Source of the DNA: CBDBIG01 sp965205845 [NCBI: bacterium]
Lineage (GTDB): Bacteria; SAR324
Direction: 5' to 3'
Length of the DNA stretch: 64,000 nt
Assembly (NCBI GenBank): GCA_965205845.1
Contig: CBDBIG010000003.1
Span: 496,001 to 560,000 of the forward strand
Position numbers and translations under genes: made by a program. Every line of letters starts with the position of its first letter. The stretch's first letter is position 1. Below, piece after piece: positions 45,803-53,715 of this stretch. The notes beneath the pieces were generated by a model. That model did no database searches. It was not told the DNA's origin and worked only from the letters and a program-made list of their open reading frames with translations.

Positions 45803-46557
45803 AAGGGTCCCATTTTTTTAAAGGATGCCTGTGTGTAATTTGCCCGCTACCAGCAGCGGGTTTTATAGAGGGTTTCACCCGCAACTGTTGGTATCAATGG
45901 CATTGCACGCCTCGGGGCGGGTGTTGAATCACTGTCCAAACCCCGCGTTGTTTTTCAATTCTAACTGCCATAAGGGTCCCATTTTTTTCAAGGATGCCTG
46001 TGTGTAATTTGCCCGCTACCAGCAGCGGGTTTTATAGAGGGTTTCACCCGCAACTGTTGGTATCAATGGCATTGCACGCCTCGGGGCGGGTGTTGAATCA
46101 CTGTCCAAACCCCGCGTTGTTTTTCAATTCTAACTGCCATAAGGGTCCCATTTTTTTCAAGGATGCCTGTGTGTAATTTGCCCGCTACCAGCAGCGGGTT
46201 TTATAGAGGGTTTCACCCGCAATTGTTGGTATCAATGGCATTGCGCGCCTCGGGGCGGGTGTTGAATCACTGTCCAAACCCCGTGTTGTTTTTCAATTCT
46301 AACTGCCATAAGGGTCCCATTTTTTTCAAGGATGCCTGTGTGTAATTTGCCCGCTACCAGCAGCGGGTTTTATAGAGGGTTTCACCCGCAACTGTTGGTA
46401 TCAATGGCATTGCGCGCCTCGGGGCGGGTGTTGAATCACTGTCCAAACCCCGTGTTGTTTTTCAATTCTAACTGCCATAAGGGTCCCATTTTTTTCAAGG
46501 ATGCCTGTGTGTAATTTGCCCGCTACCAGCAGCGGGTTTTATAGAGGGTTTCACCCT
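45715..46557. repeat. 169-bp tandem array capturing the 5' end of the crotonase gene
   Basis: Four complete 169-bp units (about 45824-46499) plus a partial fifth to 46557, and the native gene start supplies the preceding partial unit. Each unit contains a leader, the crotonase ATG (copied at 45971, 46140, 46309 and 46478, against the true one at 45802) and about 25 codons. In the copies one extra base after GGGCGG shifts the frame, so they would give a peptide that starts MAVRIEKQRGVWTVIQHPPR and soon stops. Units 1-2 and units 3-4 share distinct point differences, showing stepwise expansion. Confidence 0.95.
45843..45864 (+). terminator. Terminator-like hairpin repeated in each 169-bp unit
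   Basis: CCCGCT, loop ACCAGC, AGCGGG, then TTTT. The same element recurs at 46012, 46181, 46350 and 46519. In plus orientation it resembles a rho-independent terminator; on the minus strand, the direction of the flanking genes, it forms a hairpin without a T run. Five copies lie between the ligase and crotonase genes. Confidence 0.5.
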
Positions 46558-46591
46558 TTCAATGGATCCGTTGGTTAAAAGATGCCATGAT

Positions 46592-48211
46592 CTATAGGGT
46601 GAGTGGCTTGTGCTGGCCTGCTACAAATTCATCACGCAATGCAAATTTTTGAATTTTGCCCGAACCCGTCAGGGGAAACGCCTGTACCTGGCACCACACT
46701 GTGGGCGTTTTTGGTGCTGCAAGGTGGAGGCGGCAATGCTGGTGTAAGGTGTTTACACTGAAGGGTTGATTGTCTTTTGTACGGATAAAGCAAGCGATAA
46801 TTTCACCCCATTTTTTGTCAGGCAAGCCCACCACAGCCACCTCTGCCACCAGGGGATGCTGCAAAAGGACGTTTTCAACTTCCACGGGGAAGTGGTTCTC
46901 ACCACCGCGAATAATCATCTCTTTTACCCTGCCCGTAATGCGCATAACTCCGCGGGAGTCCATGCAGCCTAAATCGCCCGTGTGTAGCCAGCCTTCTTTA
47001 TCAATGGCATCATGCGTGGCTTGTTGGTTGGCATGATAGCCCTGCATGACGCAATAGCCGCGCACACAAATCTCACCCACCTCATCAATGGGTACGACCT
47101 TGTTTTTTTGGGTGCAGCGAATGGAAACCTCGACCTGTGGTAAGGGCTGCCCTGCGCTGTAGCATATATCGTCCAGGGTGCCATCAACGTAGTTTTGGGA
47201 AACAACGGGTGAAGCTTCGGTTTGACCGTAACAGGTTTCAAAATGGCAGCCCATGACCTTGCGTATTGCCTGGACCAAATCGGGGGAAACGGGTGCACCA
47301 CCTGAAATCACGACCTTAAGCGAAGATGTATCGCGGGAATTCTTTTCCAAACTTTCAAGTAAACCAACCAACATGGTGGGCACGCCAAACAAAAAGCTCA
47401 CCTTCTCGCTTTCAATGCATTGGGCGAGAACATTGGCATTAAAAGCGGTAAAAAGAAGCATTTTGCAACCCGCCTGCAAACAGCCCAAAGCCCCCATGGC
47501 ACAGCCTGCGGTGTGAAATAACGGCATAAAATTGGCACACACCGTGCCTTGGTTCACCAAGGCACGCCCTGCATAAAAACGGGCATTGTTTACCAAACCA
47601 AGGTGGGTTAGCACGGCCCCTTTAGGAAACCCTGTGGTGCCCGATGTGTATTGAATTTGGGCAGAATCCTTTGGAGCCACTTCTGGTAAAGCACTGGGGC
47701 CTTGACCCGTTGCATAAAGGGCGGCTCTATCGTCCAAATTGGTTATTTCGCGCAAGGAAGCAAGACCTTTGCAGGCTTCACGCCCAATGCTGGCCATGGG
47801 GTTACCCCGGTAACTATCTACCAAAAACAGCCCGACCGAACCTGACTGTTCGAGCACATAGCGCAGCTCTTTTGCCTGATAGGCAGGGTTGGCTGTAACC
47901 AACACCAAGCCCGCCAGGGCGCAGGCATATTGCATCAGCAACCATTCTATGCAGTTGGGTGCCCACACCGTAATGCGCTCACCTTTAGCAAAGCGTGTTG
48001 AGAGCAGCAACGCCAATTTTTCGCTTTGACAAAGCAACTCGGCATAGGTACAGTGCAGCCCTATTTGACCATTGTCATCTACAATTGCCACGGCAGTTGT
48101 ACTGGCATGCTGGGCTGCAGTTTTGCGCAGCAAGGCACCCACCGTAATGTCGTGCACAGGGGAATCGTGCTGGGCTGGAAAAATAGAATGGGTTAACTGT
48201 AGCTGATACAC
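46592..48211 (-). CDS. Acyl-CoA synthetase (AMP-dependent ligase), left copy
   Basis: ANL-superfamily ligase of 539 residues that activates a carboxylic acid with ATP and attaches CoA. The P-loop is intact: IQYTSGTTGFPKGAVLTHLG. Other motifs: CYGQTEASPV (A5), GWLHTGDLGCMDSRG (A7), ITGRVKEMIIRGGENHFPVE (A8), and the C-terminal catalytic lysine in PLTGSGKIQKFALRDEF. A close paralogue is divergently encoded to the right (48736). Downstream, after the 169-bp array, lies a crotonase gene. Medium- to long-chain or branched acid is the likely substrate class. Confidence 0.9.
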   Translation of the reverse strand: MYQLQLTHSIFPAQHDSPVHDITVGALLRKTAAQHASTTAVAIVDDNGQIGLHCTYAELLCQSEKLALLLSTRFAKGERITVWAPNCIEWLLMQYACALAGLVLVTANPAYQAKELRYVLEQSGSVGLFLVDSYRGNPMASIGREACKGLASLREITNLDDRAALYATGQGPSALPEVAPKDSAQIQYTSGTTGFPKGAVLTHLGLVNNARFYAGRALVNQGTVCANFMPLFHTAGCAMGALGCLQAGCKMLLFTAFNANVLAQCIESEKVSFLFGVPTMLVGLLESLEKNSRDTSSLKVVISGGAPVSPDLVQAIRKVMGCHFETCYGQTEASPVVSQNYVDGTLDDICYSAGQPLPQVEVSIRCTQKNKVVPIDEVGEICVRGYCVMQGYHANQQATHDAIDKEGWLHTGDLGCMDSRGVMRITGRVKEMIIRGGENHFPVEVENVLLQHPLVAEVAVVGLPDKKWGEIIACFIRTKDNQPFSVNTLHQHCRLHLAAPKTPTVWCQVQAFPLTGSGKIQKFALRDEFVAGQHKPLTL

Positions 48212-48735
48212 AGGTCCTTCGTTATTATAAAGATGAGAACATTAAGGCAAATGGGTGAAGTGGCACGATACCAAATCATGCAGCAGCGATGCAATCACTG
48301 CTTAGAGGAGACCTCATTCGAATGAGGTGACCTAATGAAAGAGATTTTATCAAGGACTTGGAATCCCTTTTAAGTGAATTTTGTTACGCTGCAAAAAAGC
48401 GAGCAGCTTGTAAATGGCAAAGCAGATAAACGCCTAGAGCGAAACGCAAAATACATGCTATAAAAAACGGTGCCTAAATGCCAAGTGATGAGAACATCTG
48501 CAATGTCTACAAATGGGTATGCATTCTGGATATAGTTTATGCTAGCGTATGGACGCCCCCTTTTGTTGATGGCTTACTAAGGTGCTGTAATGGCTTTGGG
48601 TTTTTCGAATGGAATGTCAATCAATACAGAAACATTCGGGGCATGGTGTTCATTTTTAATCTATTGGATGCCATTGATAATTCCCTGTATTAACAACATC
48701 GGTCAAAGTACCCAAAAAAATAATGAGATTTGTAC
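48212..48735. other. Divergent promoter region between two acyl-CoA ligases
   Basis: About 520 bp without a supported gene. It contains the perfect palindrome at 48311-48328 and should hold both promoters. Confidence 0.5.
48311..48328. promoter_or_regulatory. Perfect 18-bp palindrome, candidate operator
   Basis: ACCTCATTCGAATGAGGT is fully self-complementary without a spacer. It stands 100 bp before the left ligase start and about 400 bp before the right one. Position and symmetry suit a dimeric repressor of the TetR, FadR or GntR kind, which often control acyl-CoA ligase genes. The regulator is not in the window. Too short a loop-free stem for a terminator, and no T run follows. Confidence 0.55.
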
Positions 48736-50352
48736 ATGTATAATCTACAGTTGACGGAATCCTTGATTCCAGCCCAAACCGAAGAAGCGTTACGGGAGCA
48801 AACAATTGCTTCGGCGCTGCGCGATGTCGCAACAAAATACACAAACGCCCCGGCCCTGGTCGAGGTTGATGTCGACGGTAAAACGGGGCGACGCTGGACC
48901 TATGGCCAGTTGCTAGCGGATAGCGAGAAACTGGCCCTGTCGCTTTCCACCCGCTTCAAACCTGGGGAACACGTTGTTGTTTGGGGCCCCAATATGCCTG
49001 AATGGTTGCTGATGGAGTACGCCTGTGCCCTTGCGGGGCTTGTTCTGGTAACTGCAAACCCCGCCTATCAGGCAAACGAACTTCGCTATGTGCTCGAACA
49101 TTCCGGGGCAGTTGGATTGTTTTTGGTAAAAAGTTATCGGGGAAACCCCATGTCTGAGATTGCCACAAAGGCCACCGATGGGATTGATGCTATTCGTGAA
49201 ATTGTCGATCTGGAAGATGACCAAGCCCTGCACAGGACGGGTGAGTGGCCACCGAGATTGCCCGAAACGCTGCCCACCGATGCCGCAATGATCCAATACA
49301 CGTCGGGAACCGCTGGTTTTTCCAAAGGTGCTGTATTGCGCCATCGAGCCCTGCTCAACAGTGCCCGTTTTCATGCCTTGCGTTGCAAAACCCGACAAGG
49401 TTCCATCTGGGTGAACGTCATGCCTTTGTTTCACACCAGTGGGTGTGTGATAATCGCGCTGGGCTGCCTTCAAGCAGCGTGCTGTATGGTGCTGGTGAAA
49501 CTGTTTGATCCGGCTGTCGTCAATAGATTGATTGAATCTGAAAAAATTACGATGTTACTGGGTGTGCCGACCATGATGGTCGAGCTCCTGGGGGCATTAA
49601 AGCAAGAACCTCGCGATGTTTCTTCTGTTGAGTTGGTTTGCACTGGCGGTGCCCTGGTGGTCCCAGACCTGGTCCGAAATGTACGCGCAGCATATGCCTG
49701 CGATTTTTTGACGATTTATGGTCAAACAGAAGCCTCGTCCGTCATCACGCAACATCACCACGATGACAGCCTGGATGATATTTGTAACACAATCGGCCAG
49801 CCATTGCCACAAGCCTCGGTGTCGATTCGACGACCCGAAGATAACAGTGTTGTGCCGATTGGCAAGATGGGCGAAATTTGCGTACATGGTTACTGTGTTA
49901 TGATTGGTTATCATGCCGATGCGGAATCCACCGCCAAAGCCATTGATCGCGAGGGTTGGTTACACACGGGGGATTTGGGCATCATGGATGCACGTGGCTA
50001 TACCCGCGTTACGGGACGCTTGAAAGATATGATTATCCGTGGCGGTGAAAACCACTTCCCCGTGGAAATTGAGAATGTGATTTTAGAGCACGTATCCGTG
50101 GCTGAGGCCGCCGTGGTTGGTTTGCCCGATGATAAATGGGGGGAGATAATCGCTTGTTTTGTACGCACCGAAGAGGAACACAATTTGAATGTTGAGGACT
50201 TGCGCCGTCATTGCCGCGAGCATCTTGCGCCACAAAAAACCCCCGCCGTATGGTGTACGCTCGATGCGTTCCCGCAAGCTGATTCGGATAAGCCTCAAAA
50301 GGTTAAGCTCCGCGATGGCTATCTTGCTGGCGATTATGTTGGGGTTGGCTGA
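48736..50352 (+). CDS. Acyl-CoA synthetase (AMP-dependent ligase), right copy, with altered P-loop
   Basis: A 538-residue paralogue of the left ligase; identity is high through YACALAGLVLVTANPAYQA and beyond. The ATG at 48736 (MYNLQLTESLIPAQ) matches the paralogue's start; a TTG two codons upstream is less likely. The P-loop reads IQYTSGTAGFSKGAVLRHRA: Thr-Thr-Gly has become Thr-Ala-Gly and Pro-Lys has become Ser-Lys. Other motifs (IYGQTEASSV, GWLHTGDLGIMDARG, GRLKDMIIRGGENHFPVE) are intact, and the usual C-terminal GSGKIQK region reads DSDKPQKVKLRDG. ATP affinity may be reduced. It forms an operon with the crotonase gene 3 bp downstream. Confidence 0.88.
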   Translation: MYNLQLTESLIPAQTEEALREQTIASALRDVATKYTNAPALVEVDVDGKTGRRWTYGQLLADSEKLALSLSTRFKPGEHVVVWGPNMPEWLLMEYACALAGLVLVTANPAYQANELRYVLEHSGAVGLFLVKSYRGNPMSEIATKATDGIDAIREIVDLEDDQALHRTGEWPPRLPETLPTDAAMIQYTSGTAGFSKGAVLRHRALLNSARFHALRCKTRQGSIWVNVMPLFHTSGCVIIALGCLQAACCMVLVKLFDPAVVNRLIESEKITMLLGVPTMMVELLGALKQEPRDVSSVELVCTGGALVVPDLVRNVRAAYACDFLTIYGQTEASSVITQHHHDDSLDDICNTIGQPLPQASVSIRRPEDNSVVPIGKMGEICVHGYCVMIGYHADAESTAKAIDREGWLHTGDLGIMDARGYTRVTGRLKDMIIRGGENHFPVEIENVILEHVSVAEAAVVGLPDDKWGEIIACFVRTEEEHNLNVEDLRRHCREHLAPQKTPAVWCTLDAFPQADSDKPQKVKLRDGYLAGDYVGVG

Positions 50353-50355
50353 GAA

Positions 50356-51219
50356 ATGGGCAAGGTACTTTATGAAAAAGATGGGCGTATTGGGCGCATT
50401 GTCCTCAACCGACCCGGTGTGATGAACGCCATTGACGATGATTTACCGGGAGAACTATCGGCGGCAGTGGCCAAGGCTGATGGTGATAGTGATGTTCACG
50501 TTATCGTCTTGTCTGGAAATGGTCGAGCCTTTTGCTCAGGGTATGACCTAACCCACTATGCCGAAGGCAAAAGCAAGAACAAAGTGATCCAGGATATGCC
50601 ATGGGATCCGATTAAGGATTATCAGTTCATGTGGCGCAATACCCAGCACTGGATGTCCTTGTGGCGGGCGATAAAACCCGTAATTTGCAAGGTGCACGGA
50701 GCAGCGTTGGCTGGCGGTTCTGATCTGGCGTTGTGTGCGGACATTACGATTATGGCGGAGAACGCCGTGATTGGTTACATGCCTGCCCGCGTGTGGGGGT
50801 GCCCCACAACAGCCATGTGGGTGTATCGTCTGGGTGCGGAAAAAGCCAAACGCATGCTGTTTACGGGTGACAAAATCACCGGGCGCGAAGCTGAGGATAT
50901 GGGCTTGGTGCTAAAAGCCGTCCCCGAGGGTGAGCTGGATGATGAGGTGGAATCCATGGCCAACCGTATGGCCAGTGTTCCTATCAATCAATTGGCCATG
51001 CAAAAAATGGTCATCAATCAGGCTATCGAAGCATCGGGCATGATGAGCACGCAGCGCCTGGCAACCATTTTCGACGGCATTAGCCGCCATTCACCAGAAG
51101 GGATGGCATTTAAAAACAGGGCAGAAGAGGAGGGTTGGAAACGGGCCGTCCGCGAACGCGATCAGGGGAGTTATGACTGGACGCGGAGCAGATCCATTCC
51201 TGAAAAACCGCCCAGATAA
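50356..51219 (+). CDS. Enoyl-CoA hydratase/isomerase (crotonase) family protein, right copy
   Basis: Crotonase-fold protein of 287 residues. Seen: RIVLNRPGVMNAID, GNGRAFCSGYDLTHYAEG (oxyanion-hole motif as CSGYDL) and VICKVHGAALAGGSDLALCADI (second motif AGGSDLAL). The C terminus is longer than typical and ends in a basic tail (TRSRSIPEKPPR). It starts 3 bp after the right ligase stop, so the two should be translationally coupled. The left crotonase is of a different subfamily, so the two pairs are not simple duplicates. Catalytic residues for hydration are not unambiguous. Confidence 0.86.
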   Translation: MGKVLYEKDGRIGRIVLNRPGVMNAIDDDLPGELSAAVAKADGDSDVHVIVLSGNGRAFCSGYDLTHYAEGKSKNKVIQDMPWDPIKDYQFMWRNTQHWMSLWRAIKPVICKVHGAALAGGSDLALCADITIMAENAVIGYMPARVWGCPTTAMWVYRLGAEKAKRMLFTGDKITGREAEDMGLVLKAVPEGELDDEVESMANRMASVPINQLAMQKMVINQAIEASGMMSTQRLATIFDGISRHSPEGMAFKNRAEEEGWKRAVRERDQGSYDWTRSRSIPEKPPR

Positions 51220-51352
51220 CATCACTTGTGCATTCGCAAGGGGGCATGGGCGATGCCCTCTTGTCATGGTAAGAAGTTGACACCTTCTATACACAAACCT
51301 CAGTCCCACCCTTAAGCTAAGGTGCAGGGCTCTTTGCGAGCGTCTCTACGGC

Positions 51353-51378
51353 TTGGCCATTTGATAGAAATTGGCCAA
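51353..51378. repeat. Small inverted repeat near the trpA end
   Basis: TTGGCCA (51353-51359) and TGGCCAA (51372-51378) flank a 12-base spacer. The run after it on the plus strand is A-rich, so it is not a canonical terminator for trpA, which reads leftward. Confidence 0.4.
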
Positions 51379-51410
51379 AAAAACGCGCTAAGGGATCAAA
51401 AGCAGGACGC

Positions 51411-52229
51411 TTATTTGGAAAGGGCATTACGTAGGCTACTCACAAATTGAAGTGCCGCTGTTTTGGCTTGGCGGGGTGTTTTGGCATCGTGAATATGACG
51501 AATAAGGGCACTGCCCACCACCACACCATCGCAAAAATTGGCCATGGTTTTGGCTTGTTGCGGGGTGGCAATGCCAAAGCCCGCAGCCAAAGGCAATGAG
51601 GTAAGGGCACGCAAACGCCTGACGCGTTTTTCTAAATGATGCTTACCCAAAACATGGGCACCCGTCACCCCTTTTAAAGAGACGAGGTAGATGAATCCAT
51701 TGGCCCGTTGTACAATCTTTTGCGCCTGGTCTGCATCCGTATTGGGTGCTTCGAGTGGAATGGGTGCTAGCGCGTGCTGATTTGCAAGTTCGCGCCAGGT
51801 CACAGCCTCCCCCGCGGGCATGTCGGGCACGATAACGCCGTCGAGACTCGCGCGTTGTGCTGCTTTCAGGAAACGCACTTCACCATAGCAAAAAATAGGA
51901 TTGTAATACGTCATAAGTGCCAAAGGCACCTGGCTTATTTGACGAATTTGCTCCACCAAACCTAAGTAGCTCGACAGGCTTTGCAGGCCGCCTTTCATGG
52001 CACGCATGGCGGCTTGTTGAATCACGGGCCCATCTGCAATGGGGTCGCTAAAAGGGTGACCCAGTTCAACAATATCTGCCCCTTCTTGATGCAGCAAAGG
52101 CGTAATTTGCGCACTAAAAGCAAGGTTGGGGTCACCCGCCATTAGGTAAACAATAAGGGTTTTTTGCCCTTCTGCCCGGCGTTTGGCAAAGGCTTGAACA
52201 ATCCGGTTTGGTGCTTGTGGAATCTTCAT
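51411..52229 (-). CDS. trpA: Tryptophan synthase alpha subunit
   Basis: Releases indole from indole-3-glycerol phosphate, which passes to TrpB. The signature VELGHPFSDPIADGPVIQ carries the catalytic Glu and Asp (usual form ELGxPFSDPxADGP). Further motifs: LALMTYYNPIFCYG, DGVIVPDMPAGEAVTW, YLVSLKGVTGAH and AAGFGIATPQQAKTM with GVVVGSALIRHI. Length 272 is normal. No trpB is adjacent within the window, although trpA is normally next to trpB; the right neighbour is a tRNA gene. Confidence 0.94.
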   Translation of the reverse strand: MKIPQAPNRIVQAFAKRRAEGQKTLIVYLMAGDPNLAFSAQITPLLHQEGADIVELGHPFSDPIADGPVIQQAAMRAMKGGLQSLSSYLGLVEQIRQISQVPLALMTYYNPIFCYGEVRFLKAAQRASLDGVIVPDMPAGEAVTWRELANQHALAPIPLEAPNTDADQAQKIVQRANGFIYLVSLKGVTGAHVLGKHHLEKRVRRLRALTSLPLAAGFGIATPQQAKTMANFCDGVVVGSALIRHIHDAKTPRQAKTAALQFVSSLRNALSK

Positions 52230-52429
52230 TATTTTTTAGTGCTGACTATTTTTTCATAGCCTTAATTCTTCACCACGGATCAGCTCTGGTTTGCAATACG
52301 CGAATATGCAAAAAACGCCCGTACTAAAACCGCAGCCATAGTGGAACCCTAGCAACAATAGCCCAACGAAGAAAGCATCGTTGCAAGTATAAAAAAGGGG
52401 CTAACCCAGTTAACTCAAAAAAGGGGTTA

Positions 52430-52696
52430 TCATGGGCAGTGTGCGAAAGAGTCGCCAAAACCTGCTCGAAACAAATGGGGGAAATCGAGGATTGCTGTCT
52501 TCGGATCAACGGCCAGAACCGCTGCCAGCCTGTGTGGTATTAACCGCAAAACGGCTGCTTTTTTCTTCCTCGCGTCTGCGCTGAGATCATCGCTAAGCCA
52601 AAGTACAAAAGCATGCGTCTTGGCTACATGCACAACCTTACAATTTTTGGAAATCTCATGAGCCGCATCCAAAAAAAGCCTTTCGTTGGAATGCAT
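52430..52696 (-). CDS. Possible 88-residue protein after tRNA-Trp
   Basis: ATG at 52696, seven bases past the tRNA 3' end, reads MHSNERLFLDAAHEISKNCK then VVHVAKTHAFVLWLSDDL, ending AHCP. It has a plausible codon composition and a mixed helical/basic character, but no family resemblance and no clear ribosome-binding site. It is not SecE, which often follows tRNA-Trp. May be spurious. Confidence 0.3.
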   Translation of the reverse strand: MHSNERLFLDAAHEISKNCKVVHVAKTHAFVLWLSDDLSADARKKKAAVLRLIPHRLAAVLAVDPKTAILDFPHLFRAGFGDSFAHCP

Positions 52697-52702
52697 GAAA
52701 AG

Positions 52703-52775
52703 CAGGTCAGGAGGGATTCGAACCCACAACACTCGGTTTTGGAGACCGATGCTCTACCGTTGGAGCTACTGACCT
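52703..52775 (-). tRNA. tRNA-Trp (anticodon CCA)
   Basis: Full cloverleaf on the minus strand: acceptor AGGTCAG paired with CTGACCT, anticodon stem TCGGT/ACCGA around loop CTCCAAA with anticodon CCA (52740-52742), and T-arm GGGTTCGAATCCC. Discriminator G at 52703. The 3' CCA is not encoded and must be added. Confidence 0.95.
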
Positions 52776-53715
52776 ATTTCCTTATCGAACCTTCTGCACA
52801 CCATTTTATAAAACACAGCACTCAAGGCAATTACCCCGCAAGGGCCATAAACAAAAAGCCCATTTGGCGGAACTTTAACGGTCCATCTCTCCCTTAGCAA
52901 CCCGCGTTTCTCTTTCAGAGGTTTTTTTCATAAAAACAGCCTTTTAACTTAAGAGATCGTACAGGCATCGCGCAGCCACAGTACCCGTTTTCAGCACCTT
53001 GGCAACAGTATGCGCTCCACAGCCTTCTGCCAACGCCGTGCTCACATCCTGTTTTCAGCACTTTGGTAACGGCAAACCCCGCGGCAATGGTATGCGCCAC
53101 GGCTTCCCGCCAATCCGCGTATCTACAACCTACGAACACAGAGCCTACAGCAAAAAAAACTAAAAAACCACAGATTCACTCGGATAGATTCTCCATTTTC
53201 CAGATCAACATCGCATCGCAATGGCGTTCAAGGCAAAGAATATGGGGTTTACAGCGGTGGATGTTTTTGCCGTCTCGTCACGTTTAGGGCACCAAGGTGC
53301 ACTGTTCCGCCGAGCCATCATGAGGCTCACATCAACGTCAGAGCCATCCAGGGCGGGAGAGGTTTTTTTCTTTTGCTCAAGGTTTGCGCAGTTCCGCCGA
53401 GCCATCATGAAATTCACATCAAGGCGCTTCGAGTCTGCAAAGGGTTTGTAAGTCTGCCTGTGATGGCGGGCTCTAATCATGGGTGCAGTTATCTGGTGCC
53501 AGATGGCGTTTGGCGTCGCAAACAGTCATGGCACACGCAAACTCCGTGTTTTTACGATTCCCAAAGAAAAAAGGGTTACTTTAGCAAGCAAAGGGCACCT
53601 TAAAACGATTCGGGGGGGTTTTTTTAGGGCAAATAAAGCGATTAAGAAATCAAAGCAATTCATCGTTTAACATCAAAAACAGCGGGTCTGTTAAAATAAA
53701 AAAGGCATGATCAAA
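52776..53715. other. Degenerate 0.9-kb region with imperfect local duplications
   Basis: No intact gene. GTTCCGCCGAGCCATCATGA occurs at about 53313 and 53391 in diverged contexts, and a GTTTTCAGCAC(C/T)TTGG(C/T)AAC pair occurs at about 52988 and 53051. Minus-strand frames (around 53205-53480 and 52915-53139) read as broken, related protein pieces such as LMMARRN and TKVLKTG, suggesting an old, decayed tandem duplication. Not identified. Confidence 0.5.

Noticed and set aside
45825-46514. Four identical 60-codon plus-strand frames
   Set aside because: They are periodic shadows of the 169-bp array, not genes.
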